Part shown: piece by piece, positions 46,723 through 55,619 of the stretch
How the letters are laid out: each line of letters starts with the position of its first letter
Position numbering within the stretch: position 1 is the first letter of the stretch
Origin: Oscillospiraceae bacterium
GTDB taxonomy: Bacteria; Bacillota; Clostridia; Oscillospirales; Oscillospiraceae
Assembly (NCBI GenBank): GCA_017540645.1
Contig: JAFYAQ010000022.1
Location: 1-64,000 of the forward strand
Direction: 5' to 3'
Length of the DNA: 64,000 bases
Translations under genes and position numbers: made by a program
Notes under the pieces: generated by a model
What the model saw: the letters and a program-made list of their open reading frames with translations, nothing else
What the model was told of the DNA's origin: nothing
Databases searched by the model: none

Positions 46723-46752
46723 TTGATTTGATTTTACCTGGTGGTATATATT
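46723..46752 (+). promoter_or_regulatory. Likely promoter of the giant surface protein gene
   Basis: TTGATT (46723-46728) and TATATT (46747-46752) with an 18-bp spacer lie in strongly AT-rich DNA; AGGAGG at 46787-46792 precedes the ATG. Confidence 0.55.
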
Positions 46753-46800
46753 AATGCTGTATAACATCGGATTGTATTCACATTTCAGGAGGATTGTTAG

Positions 46801-49800
46801 ATGAAAAAACGTTTTATATCTCTTCTTCTCGTCCTGGTGATGGTGTTCTCTCTGCTGCCCGGATCCGCACTGGCGGCGGAAGGAGAGCCTGTTGAGATCC
46901 TGGAGGAAGTAGAAGAAGTCCCTGCGGAAGAATCAGAGATTTCCCCGGAGCCCGAAGAGGAGCTGGAGGTTGCTTCCGAGTCAGAAGTGGAGCCAAGTCT
47001 TGCCACGGAATCAGCGGGGAAACAGGAAGACGAATCTGAGCTTGTGTCCGATCTGGATACAAATACTGTACCCGCACAGGAAAATCGATCTGGTGATGAA
47101 AACTCCGGTAATTGTGGAGACGACCTGTTCTGGGAATATACAGACGATGGAACTCTAAATATTACCGGTTCTGGTATGATGTGGAGTTTTTCAAGCAGCT
47201 ATAATGTTCCCTGGGATGAGATAAGAGACAACATCCGTTCCGTGAAAATCGGTGAAGGGGTGACAAGCATAGGGGAATGGGCGTTTTACAATTGCGACCT
47301 GCTTACAAACGTCACGATTCCAGACAGCTTGACCAGTATCGGGAAGTATGCATTCTGCTACTGTACAAGTCTGCAAAGCATTTTAATCCCGACGAGTGTG
47401 ACCTACATAGCGGGTCTTGCATTTCAAAGCTGCAGCGCGCTTGAGAGAGTGACAATTCTATCGGGTATTTCTGCCATAGGCGACGGCACATTTGCTTATT
47501 GTACAAGCCTTTCAAGTATTACGTTCCCTTCATCCTTAAATAGAATAGGTAATTTTGCATTTCAGTACTGTGAAATGCTGGCAGGCGTTGAACTCCCGGA
47601 GAGTTTGACATATATAGGTAATAAAGCATTTGACGGCTGCACTGGACTGACAAGTCTGACGATTCCCACGGGTGTGACAAGTATCGGAGAAAGCGCTTTT
47701 TCCGGCTGTACTAGTTTAACGAGCCTTGTTCTTCCGGCGGGAATAACCAGTGTCAACGATTCACTCTTTGCAGGCTGCACCGGACTGACCGATCTGATGA
47801 TTCCCGCAGGTGTGACAAGTATTGGAGATAGCGCTTTTTCTGGCTGCACCGACTTGACAAGTCTGACGATTCCGGGAAGTGTGACAAGTATTGGAGATAG
47901 CGCTTTTTTTGGCTGCACCGACTTGACAAGTCTGACGATTCCGGGAAGTGTGACAAGTATTGGAGATAGCGCTTTTTCTGGCTGCACCGACTTGACAAGT
48001 CTGACGATTCCGGGAAGTGTGACAAGCATAGGGTATGACGCGTTTAAGAACTGCAGCGGGCTACAAACAGCGGGCCCTGTTGGAGGGAATTATAATATAA
48101 AGCTTGGCTGGACAGAGAGCATTCCGAGCAGGGCGTTTTATGGGGATAAAGTCCTTACGAGCGTTGTGGTTCCGGTTGGAATTGTAGATGTTGGTGAAGA
48201 AGCATTCTGGTACTGCACTGGCTTGCAGAGTGTAACCCTTCCCACGGGCCTTCAGATCATTGAAGAAGATGCTTTTGGCAATTGTAACAGCTTGACAGGC
48301 GTCACACTCCCTTTAGGCCTGATAAGCTTAGGGGCCTATGCTTTTGGCAGCTGTAGCGCACTGAAGAGCATCACGATCCCGGAAGGGGTAACGAGCATCG
48401 GGGAAAGTGCGTTTAGCGGCTGTGACAGCCTACAGAGTGCTGGACTTCCGTCTACATTGACCAATATTGGAGAATATGCTTTTTCCGGAACGGCCCTGAC
48501 AAGCATTTCCGTTCCCTCTGCCGTGACGAACATAGGATGCGGAGCTTTCTCTGGCTGCAGCAGCTTAAAGAGCGTTTCACTCCCTTCTAACCTGACAAGA
48601 ATCGAAGACTCTGTTTTTAACTACTGCGAAGCTCTGAAAGACATCACACTCCCGTCCAACCTGAAAAGTATCGGGTCTTCTGCATTTTACCACTGTGTCG
48701 GTCTTACGGCCGTTACGATCCCTTCAAAGGTTGAAGATATCGAATCTGAGGCATTTTCTTGGTGCACAGGACTCACAAGCATCACAGTTCCATCAAGTGT
48801 AACTACTATCGAAGACTCTGCTTTTTACTGCTGCTATGGTCTTGCGAGTGTGACGCTCCCGTCCGGCGTAACGAGCATTGGCGATCGGGCGTTTGGCTCC
48901 TGCACCGCTTTGACAGGAATCACGCTTCCTTCAAGCCTGACAAGCATAGGAGAAGGTGCTTTTTCCGACTGTTCAGCATTGACGGATATTACGATCCCGG
49001 CGAATGTAACCAGCATTGGAGACGAGGCGTTCTATGGATGTCTTTCTCTGGAACGCATAGACGTTAAGAGCGGCAACACATCTTATTCCCAAAAAGACGG
49101 CGTGCTGTTTAACAAGAATAAGACGGTTCTGATTACCTGTCCCGGTGGTTTGAGCGGAATTTACACCATTCCTGATGGTGTGACCAGAATTGAAAACCAT
49201 GCATTTGATTTTTGTACAAACCTGACGACCGTGAGATTCCCGTCCAGCGTGACGAGTATAGGAGAATATGCTTTTTCATGGTGCACCAGTCTTACAAGAG
49301 CCGAAATCCCTTCGGGCGTGACTAGCATCGGAGAAAATGCTTTCGCCAATTCCGCTATAGAGAGTATGACGATCCCTTCCGGAGTGAGAAGCATCGCTGA
49401 CAGGGCGTTCTCTTCCTGCGGACAACTGGCAAGCGTAACGATCCCTTCCGGCGTGACAAGTATTGGGGAAGATGCGTTTTCATTTTGCTCATATTTACAA
49501 AAGATAGAGATTCCCGCAAGTGTGACTTTAATTGAAAGTGGGGCTTTTTATTACTGCATAAGCCTGACGAAGATCGCTTTCCTGCATGAAGCGGGAGACC
49601 CACTCCAAATTAATGGCTATGGGACCTTTAAAGCGCCTTCAAACAAAAAAACATCGGTGTATGTCCCCAACGCAGGAAACATAAACAGCTCGATCCAGAA
49701 CTATGACTGGGCCAATGATAACCGTTTAGTGACATATCATCAGGGAGACGGTTCTGCGGGAGTGCCTTTAGATGTCGCAGGCGTTCTCGACGAAGGGGAC

Positions 49801-52800
49801 GGCTGGAAACTGAACTGGAAATGCTATGGAACTATCATCGATGAAGATGAAGAATTCGACCCGGCAGATTATGAAGGATTCGAAGCAAGCGTAACTCTGG
49901 AAATCACCCTGACAGGCAGAGCGGATGAAATCGATACAATAATCATCAACGACGATCCATGGCTAGATTTTGAATATGGAATTAATCGCGACGATATCAA
50001 AGAAATCATTATAACCGGAACAATACAGAATCTGCTGTATATTGCGCCGGAGGTATTTAAAAACTATCTCGGGGTGGAAAAAGTAACTCTGAACTGTGTC
50101 TATGGGATTGGGGCAGGGGCCTTTCAGGGCTGTAGTATGCTTGAACGCATATATGGACTTGACGAACACCTGTTCGGTATCGGAGTTCGGGCATTCAAAG
50201 ATTGTGTAAGTCTCAGGCAGATCATATATCTGCTGTCATCTTATCCCACAACCCTGGAATCGATCGGTGCTGAAGCGTTTATGAACACCCGCCTGGAATC
50301 GATTTATTTAATGGATGGAATTACATCCATCGGGAAAAATGCATTTAAGGGCTGTGAAGACATACTGACGATATACTGCTATCCGAATAGCGGAGTTCAG
50401 TTCTATGCCGAAGATAATGGAATTAACTACGAACTGATAAAAGAGTATACCGGCTTTCGAATGAGGCATGATAGCTGGAGTTTTGAAAACTATGCTGGAG
50501 AATTTTATTTTACCGATTCAGATTGGAAAAGACTGGAGATGATTGCCGGAGATGACGTCAGAAAAAGCGTAATTCAGTATTGGCGTAATCATAGTTCTAA
50601 CGGGTCTTGCCATGGCATGTCGGCGGCCGCGGTTCTCGTAAAAATGGGTCTGCTTACGCCTTCCGACTTTTCAAGCGGCGCTGATGAGCTACATGACGTA
50701 TCCTTGAGTTCATCGGTAAAATCCCTTATAAGCTATCATCATTTCGCTCAGTTTCTGGATAATGCAATAATAGACAAACGGGCTTTCAAGAAACTGTCCG
50801 TTCAACAGCAACTTTTGAGAATTGAGTCACTGGCGGAAGCTGCCATGAATGGGGGAGCGCCTTTCCTGCTTGCTGTAGGCGGATGGTATAATGAAGGACA
50901 ATCAGGCGGGCATTCTGTTGTTGCTTATGGAGTAGAACACTATTATGATTCTATAAATGTTCCTAACCGGCCAGGTTGGTATGTTCATGGAAAATTCTAT
51001 GACAGTAGAATTCTAATCTATGATGTAAACTATCCGAAAAACAGTCTAATAAACTGGTCTTCAAGTGATTTTGCACCCTATTTAAGCATAAAAGATACAG
51101 CCCTGTATTACAATCATAACAGCAGTGACTGGTACTGGCCCGAGAATCCATCGTACAATGCGCTTCTTTCGGCTACAAACGATCCTTTTGTTCTAGCTCC
51201 ATCAGAAGCCATAGACAAACTGGATTATGATATCCTCATTACAAACGCCGCTATGGGTTCAACCTATCAGTTGACGATTGACGGACAAAGCTATACCGTT
51301 ACTCCATCCATCAATGACGGAGATGTAATCGCCATTCCGGTTTGTGACGGTGTCGGTTCTTCCGACATGATTGTCACCATTCCGAATGATGCCACGGAGT
51401 ATGCTATCACGCCATCCGATAACGACTGCTTTTTTATGATCGTGGAACAGGACGCTTTGGTAACGGTGGATTGCGCCGGCGCTTCCTCAATAGAGTTCCA
51501 CCCTGACGGAAGCTTCACGGCAGTGGACGTCAGCGGGGACTACGACCTGTCCGTGCTATACAATGAAGGCGCTTATACGACACCCTGGAACGAGACACAT
51601 ATCCGGGGGATCGGCAGTGAAAGCGACAGCATCAGTATGGAGCAGACCGGAGATGGCATGGTCATCGACGGAGCGGACGGATCGGTCACCGTGAGCGTGA
51701 TCGATACGGCCGGAAACGAGGACCAGCTTCTATTCCAAGGGAATTCCGACGCCGTGCTGGTCACCACGATGCTGATCGGCGGAGAAGAGGTCCCGGCCAT
51801 CTGGGCGGATGAGAACGGCGACGGCGACTATGAGAAACTTGTGGCTGTTTCAACCTCAGCGCTTCAGATCACCCTGGACAAAGAGTATATGATCCTACGG
51901 TCCGGTGAGTCTGTGACCCTTGAATGCCGCGTTATTCCGGTAGAGCTGACGCCTTTCGTGACATGGAGCTGGGAGCCGGCGGAGGAGAACATCGACACGG
52001 CGATCCTCTCCGTGAGCGAAACCGGCAAAGTGACGGCTCTGGCAGGCGGCGCCGCCTATGTGATTGCGACCCTGGAGATCAATGATACGACCTATACCGC
52101 CCGGTGCCGTGTGGACGTGGTGGAAGGCGAACCGGGTGAGGAGCACCCCATCGCGGAGGACGTGACCGCGGAAGCCAACGGCGTAAAAGGCGTGCGCCTG
52201 ACCAGCCCGAAAGCTGCCACGGAGCTGTTCAAAACGGATTATACCCGGATTCAGGTGATTCCGGAACTGACGGAGAACAACAAAATGGCCCAGTCGGTAG
52301 TACTGCCCACGCCGGAGCCGAAGGCGGACGCGGGCATTGCCATCGAAGGGGCGCGGTTCACGGTGCAGTCCGTTGCGGATCTGTTCCGCCTGCGCGTGGT
52401 GGACGACCGGACCCTGGAGGTGATCCCCACCCAAGAGGCCCTGGATAACTCTGCTTCCGTAAAGGGACGCTATATATCCTCCATTGCCGTAACGGTGGAC
52501 GGGACGGAGTTCACCACCGGGGATCTGACGCTGACGGTAAAGAAGACGGAGCCGAAGATCACTGCGAAAGCAGTGTCTCTGAACAGTTACTTTGCGGACA
52601 GCAGAGCCGTGACATTCTCCGGCGGGACGGTTGTTTCCGCGGTGACAGACCCCTCAAAGCCTTTGCCGGAATGGCTGACGTACGACGAGGAGAGCCAAAG
52701 CTTCACCTACACTGGAGCACAGAGTGCGAGCAAGAGTGCCAAGATTTCCATGCTGGTGATTCCGGAGGGCTGGTGCGTCCAGCACCGAGTAACTGTCACC

Positions 52801-54066
52801 GTGAGCGCCAAAAAGACCGCCCCCAAGCTGACGCTTAAGCCCGTGTCCGTGACTCTGAAGCCAGGGACAGTGGACCGGGTGTCCGTGTTCGGCACCGTTA
52901 CACCGATAATCTTTGCAGAGGAAGCGGTGACGGTGAGCAGGATCATGGAGGGGAAGACGGAATATGAAAACAACACAGTGCTGAATGTAAACCTGAACGC
53001 CGGCGGAATCTCTGTGACGGCCCCCTATGTGGACGGGAAGGCCCATACCTACAAGGTGTATCTGTCCGTGGCCGGAGTAGAAGCGGCCTTCACGGTGAAG
53101 ACCCTGGCGGACAGCAAGGCGGTGGGCCTTACGCTGAAAGCCGTGGGGACCATAGACCTGGCGGTGGCGAACAGCCCGGTGACGGTCACGGCGACAACCA
53201 CGAACTTCCACGCGTCGGAGGCAAGCTACACGGTAGTTTCCATCTGTAAGGCAAAGACCGAGGAGGACCTGAAGGATCTCTTTGACATGAGCTGGAACGG
53301 CAACATCCTGACCCTGAGGGCCAACGGGGAACCGGACCCGGGAACCTACACGGTCTTGGTGACGGCGCACTGCGGCGGAGAAACCCAGCCGACCAAGAGC
53401 GTGAACTTCACGGTAAAGCGCTCGGCAAAAGTTCCGGCGGCGAGTTTGACGCTAAAAGCCACGGGGAGTCTGGACGTGCTTCGGCCGAATTCTAGGGTGA
53501 CGCTGATGCCGACGGCGAAGAACTTCTACACCTTTGAGCCCAAGTCGGAGGACGTGACGGTTACCAGGATCTACAACGGCGCTGACAAGCTGAAGGTCAA
53601 CCAGGACGTCACGGATCAGTTTATGATCAGCGTGGAGAACGGAACGTATCTGGTGGGGATAAAGCCCGACGCAGAGATATCTCACCTGGACAAGTTCAAC
53701 ATAACGGCCTCATCCGGAGGCGTTTCCAGCAAGGCGGTCTCCCTGAAGCTGATCCAAGGCAAGGCGGCTGTGAGCCAAAACGTCAAGGCGGTGGAGCTGT
53801 TGAAAACCGACCGGTACAGCCAGGGAGTGATCGTACTGACGCTGTCGGACGAGACGCTGCAGGGCATTGACAAAGTGCAGCTGGACAGCAAGAGCGAGGC
53901 GCTGTTTTCGCTCAAGGAGCTTGGGAACGGGAAATACGCCATAGCTTACGCCGGGAATGTGATCACCACAGCCAAATCCCAGACGGTAAAGCTCATTGTT
54001 TTTTTAAAGGGCAACCAGACAAACACCCCCAACGCCACGCTCAGCGTAAAAGTAAATATCGTGTGA
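46801..54066 (+). CDS. Giant secreted BspA-like leucine-rich repeat protein with cysteine-peptidase-like segment
   Basis: A 2421-residue exported protein. Signal peptide about 1-26; an acidic Glu-rich stretch to about 100; a BspA-type N-cap (CGDDLFWEYTDDGTLNITGSG in part); then some 35 LRR_5 repeats of about 23 residues (about 146-954, pattern LTSITIPSSVTSIGDSAFSGC); a gapped second LRR part (to about 1213); a segment (about 1230-1480) with a possible Cys1270/His1371/Asp1408 triad (GSCHGMSAA, GGHSVVAYGVE, IYDVNYP); a BIG2-like Ig domain (about 1689-1776); and Ig-like beta repeats to the end. I see no LPXTG, SLH or other anchor. BspA-like proteins are adhesins; the peptidase reading is inference. 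Confidence 0.88.
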   Translation: MKKRFISLLLVLVMVFSLLPGSALAAEGEPVEILEEVEEVPAEESEISPEPEEELEVASESEVEPSLATESAGKQEDESELVSDLDTNTVPAQENRSGDENSGNCGDDLFWEYTDDGTLNITGSGMMWSFSSSYNVPWDEIRDNIRSVKIGEGVTSIGEWAFYNCDLLTNVTIPDSLTSIGKYAFCYCTSLQSILIPTSVTYIAGLAFQSCSALERVTILSGISAIGDGTFAYCTSLSSITFPSSLNRIGNFAFQYCEMLAGVELPESLTYIGNKAFDGCTGLTSLTIPTGVTSIGESAFSGCTSLTSLVLPAGITSVNDSLFAGCTGLTDLMIPAGVTSIGDSAFSGCTDLTSLTIPGSVTSIGDSAFFGCTDLTSLTIPGSVTSIGDSAFSGCTDLTSLTIPGSVTSIGYDAFKNCSGLQTAGPVGGNYNIKLGWTESIPSRAFYGDKVLTSVVVPVGIVDVGEEAFWYCTGLQSVTLPTGLQIIEEDAFGNCNSLTGVTLPLGLISLGAYAFGSCSALKSITIPEGVTSIGESAFSGCDSLQSAGLPSTLTNIGEYAFSGTALTSISVPSAVTNIGCGAFSGCSSLKSVSLPSNLTRIEDSVFNYCEALKDITLPSNLKSIGSSAFYHCVGLTAVTIPSKVEDIESEAFSWCTGLTSITVPSSVTTIEDSAFYCCYGLASVTLPSGVTSIGDRAFGSCTALTGITLPSSLTSIGEGAFSDCSALTDITIPANVTSIGDEAFYGCLSLERIDVKSGNTSYSQKDGVLFNKNKTVLITCPGGLSGIYTIPDGVTRIENHAFDFCTNLTTVRFPSSVTSIGEYAFSWCTSLTRAEIPSGVTSIGENAFANSAIESMTIPSGVRSIADRAFSSCGQLASVTIPSGVTSIGEDAFSFCSYLQKIEIPASVTLIESGAFYYCISLTKIAFLHEAGDPLQINGYGTFKAPSNKKTSVYVPNAGNINSSIQNYDWANDNRLVTYHQGDGSAGVPLDVAGVLDEGDGWKLNWKCYGTIIDEDEEFDPADYEGFEASVTLEITLTGRADEIDTIIINDDPWLDFEYGINRDDIKEIIITGTIQNLLYIAPEVFKNYLGVEKVTLNCVYGIGAGAFQGCSMLERIYGLDEHLFGIGVRAFKDCVSLRQIIYLLSSYPTTLESIGAEAFMNTRLESIYLMDGITSIGKNAFKGCEDILTIYCYPNSGVQFYAEDNGINYELIKEYTGFRMRHDSWSFENYAGEFYFTDSDWKRLEMIAGDDVRKSVIQYWRNHSSNGSCHGMSAAAVLVKMGLLTPSDFSSGADELHDVSLSSSVKSLISYHHFAQFLDNAIIDKRAFKKLSVQQQLLRIESLAEAAMNGGAPFLLAVGGWYNEGQSGGHSVVAYGVEHYYDSINVPNRPGWYVHGKFYDSRILIYDVNYPKNSLINWSSSDFAPYLSIKDTALYYNHNSSDWYWPENPSYNALLSATNDPFVLAPSEAIDKLDYDILITNAAMGSTYQLTIDGQSYTVTPSINDGDVIAIPVCDGVGSSDMIVTIPNDATEYAITPSDNDCFFMIVEQDALVTVDCAGASSIEFHPDGSFTAVDVSGDYDLSVLYNEGAYTTPWNETHIRGIGSESDSISMEQTGDGMVIDGADGSVTVSVIDTAGNEDQLLFQGNSDAVLVTTMLIGGEEVPAIWADENGDGDYEKLVAVSTSALQITLDKEYMILRSGESVTLECRVIPVELTPFVTWSWEPAEENIDTAILSVSETGKVTALAGGAAYVIATLEINDTTYTARCRVDVVEGEPGEEHPIAEDVTAEANGVKGVRLTSPKAATELFKTDYTRIQVIPELTENNKMAQSVVLPTPEPKADAGIAIEGARFTVQSVADLFRLRVVDDRTLEVIPTQEALDNSASVKGRYISSIAVTVDGTEFTTGDLTLTVKKTEPKITAKAVSLNSYFADSRAVTFSGGTVVSAVTDPSKPLPEWLTYDEESQSFTYTGAQSASKSAKISMLVIPEGWCVQHRVTVTVSAKKTAPKLTLKPVSVTLKPGTVDRVSVFGTVTPIIFAEEAVTVSRIMEGKTEYENNTVLNVNLNAGGISVTAPYVDGKAHTYKVYLSVAGVEAAFTVKTLADSKAVGLTLKAVGTIDLAVANSPVTVTATTTNFHASEASYTVVSICKAKTEEDLKDLFDMSWNGNILTLRANGEPDPGTYTVLVTAHCGGETQPTKSVNFTVKRSAKVPAASLTLKATGSLDVLRPNSRVTLMPTAKNFYTFEPKSEDVTVTRIYNGADKLKVNQDVTDQFMISVENGTYLVGIKPDAEISHLDKFNITASSGGVSSKAVSLKLIQGKAAVSQNVKAVELLKTDRYSQGVIVLTLSDETLQGIDKVQLDSKSEALFSLKELGNGKYAIAYAGNVITTAKSQTVKLIVFLKGNQTNTPNATLSVKVNIV
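47824..48030 (+). repeat. Three near-identical 69-bp tandem repeats inside the LRR gene
   Basis: Units 47824-47892, 47893-47961 and 47962-48030 differ at only a few bases. Each encodes one 23-residue LRR (GDSAFSGCTDLTSLTIPGSV core). The much higher identity than the other repeats indicates recent amplification, and the copy number may vary between strains. Confidence 0.9.
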
Positions 54067-54075
54067 TACGCAAAA

Positions 54076-54110
54076 AATGACCATGCCGGAAGTTCTTCGG
54101 CATGGTCATT
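54076..54110. terminator. Terminator between the convergent LRR and nadE genes
   Basis: AATGACCATGCCG (54076-54088) and its complement (54098-54110) form a perfect 13-bp stem with a 9-nt loop; the T-richness downstream is modest on both strands. Confidence 0.75.
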
Positions 54111-54123
54111 GTCTTTGCCTTTT

Positions 54124-54852
54124 TCAATAATAATCCTTTCGGCCTACCCGCTTATGCTCGCTGATCCGGTGGTAGCGCTCGATGATGGCCTGCTCCTCCG
54201 GACTGACACTGCCGCCGGCCATGTAGCGGTCGATGGCGGCGTAGCTGACGCCCATCTCCTTTTCATCCGTCTGGCCCTCAAAAAGACCGGCGGAGGGGGC
54301 CTTGCGCCGGATGCTCTCCGGAGCGTTCAGGTAGTCCAGGAACGCGAAGATCTCCGTCACCGTCAGATCCGCGATGGGGTTGAAGTCGGAAGAGCCATCT
54401 CCCCATTTGGTAAAATAGCCCATGTAGATCTCGCTCTTGTTGCCGGTGCCGGCCACCAGACGGCCTTCCGCCGCCGCGATGGCGTACAGGGTGGTCATCC
54501 GCAGCCGGGGCGCGATGTTGGAGACCGCGGCGCTGTTGAGCGCGATCCCTGCCCGCTCCAGAGCGGCCATTTCGGCGGCACGGGCCTCGGTCAGGTCCAC
54601 GGTGCGGCTCTCGATATGAAACTGCTCGGCCAGGCGCAGAGCGTCGTCGGTATCGCTGCCGTAGTTCTGGCTGGTGGCGCAGGGCAGCAGAACGCCCAGG
54701 GTGTTTTCGCAGGCGGCCTTGCACAGGATGCCCACCAGGGCGCTGTCTTTTCCGCCGGAGTTGCCGAACACGATGCCCCGGCATCCGCTTTCGGCCAGAA
54801 TGTCCCGGATGAACTGCACCCGGCTTTCCATTTCCGCTTTAAAATCCCGCAT
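54124..54852 (-). CDS. nadE: Ammonia-dependent NAD+ synthetase (second copy)
   Basis: A 242-residue NadE paralogous to the copy at 35895-36626: the same [22 protein letters not shown]-loop region, [17 protein letters not shown] and APSAGLFEGQTDEKEMGV motifs. It also lacks a glutaminase domain and should use free ammonia. The ATG at 54852 is preceded by GGGAGGA. It lies 17 bp after gatD, whose product is a glutaminase; whether the two cooperate is unknown. Two such genes within 20 kb is unusual, and one may have a different preferred substrate or regulation. Confidence 0.93.
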   Translation of the reverse strand: MRDFKAEMESRVQFIRDILAESGCRGIVFGNSGGKDSALVGILCKAACENTLGVLLPCATSQNYGSDTDDALRLAEQFHIESRTVDLTEARAAEMAALERAGIALNSAAVSNIAPRLRMTTLYAIAAAEGRLVAGTGNKSEIYMGYFTKWGDGSSDFNPIADLTVTEIFAFLDYLNAPESIRRKAPSAGLFEGQTDEKEMGVSYAAIDRYMAGGSVSPEEQAIIERYHRISEHKRVGRKDYY

Positions 54853-54869
54853 GATCTTCCATCCTCCCT

Positions 54870-55607
54870 TTATCCTTCGATGTGCAGTCTTGTGAGCATG
54901 CTTTTCCGTGCCGCCTCTTCTGCGCTGTCGTCCAGAGGCTCCAGGCAGACGGAGCCGTATTTTCTCTCCAGGGCCAGACGCAGCAGCGTATCGCAGAAGG
55001 CCGGATTCTTGGGCAGCACCGGACCGTGGCTGTAGGTGCCGAACACGTTTTTATAACGGGCGCCCTCCGTGCCGTCCGTACCGTTGTTGCCGTAGCCCCT
55101 GAGCACCGTGCCGAGAGGGGAGAGGCCGGGTCCCAGGCTCGTGCGGCCACCATGGTTTTCAAAGCCGATCACTACGCCGCCGCCGCTCTCGGGGCCGAGA
55201 CGGAAGGCATAGTTGCCGATCATACGCTGACGGGAACCCTCGGTGGTCAGATCCAGAATGCCGGTGTATTCGCACCACACCCCGTCCGCGGTGCGGTAGC
55301 CCGCCCCCAGAAGCTGATAGCCTCCGCAGATGGCCAGGAAGGGCAGGCCGTCCTCCGCCGCGGAGCGGATGTTGTCCCGGCGTCCGCCGCTCAGATCGGA
55401 GAGCAGGACCGTCTGTTCAAAATCCTGTCCGCCGCCGATGAAAAAGAGATCATAATCGCAGAGCTCGTCCTTCACGCCCAGGGGCAGTTCCGTGACGGTG
55501 CAGTCGATCCCCCGCCAGGCAAGGCGCTGGCGCATACAGGCGATATTGCCCCGGTCGCCGTACAGGTTCAGCACATCCGGGTAGAGATGGCAGATTTTCA
55601 GTTCCAT
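54870..55607 (-). CDS. gatD: Lipid II isoglutaminyl synthase, glutaminase subunit GatD
   Basis: A 245-residue CobB/CobQ-like class I amidotransferase. The nucleophile Cys lies in LAICGGYQLLG (about 94) and the catalytic His in GTYSHGPVLPKNP (about 190); the N-terminus KICHLYPDVLNLYGDRGNI is characteristic of GatD. Together with MurT it amidates the D-Glu of the lipid II stem peptide to D-isoglutamine, releasing ammonia from glutamine for MurT. It is 12 bp downstream of murT, as in Staphylococcus and many Firmicutes. Confidence 0.95.
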   Translation of the reverse strand: MELKICHLYPDVLNLYGDRGNIACMRQRLAWRGIDCTVTELPLGVKDELCDYDLFFIGGGQDFEQTVLLSDLSGGRRDNIRSAAEDGLPFLAICGGYQLLGAGYRTADGVWCEYTGILDLTTEGSRQRMIGNYAFRLGPESGGGVVIGFENHGGRTSLGPGLSPLGTVLRGYGNNGTDGTEGARYKNVFGTYSHGPVLPKNPAFCDTLLRLALERKYGSVCLEPLDDSAEEAARKSMLTRLHIEG

Positions 55608-55619
55608 GCCGCGCCCTCC

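Noticed and set aside
47236..49660. CRISPR-like array of short repeats
   Set aside because: The repeats are in frame, 69 bp or near that, without spacers, and encode leucine-rich repeats.
50590..51035. Transglutaminase assignment for the CHGMS segment of the giant protein
   Set aside because: The Cys-His-Asp order fits but also fits papain-like and C39-like folds; the motif around Cys lacks the Trp typical of transglutaminase cores, so only a general peptidase-like fold is proposed.
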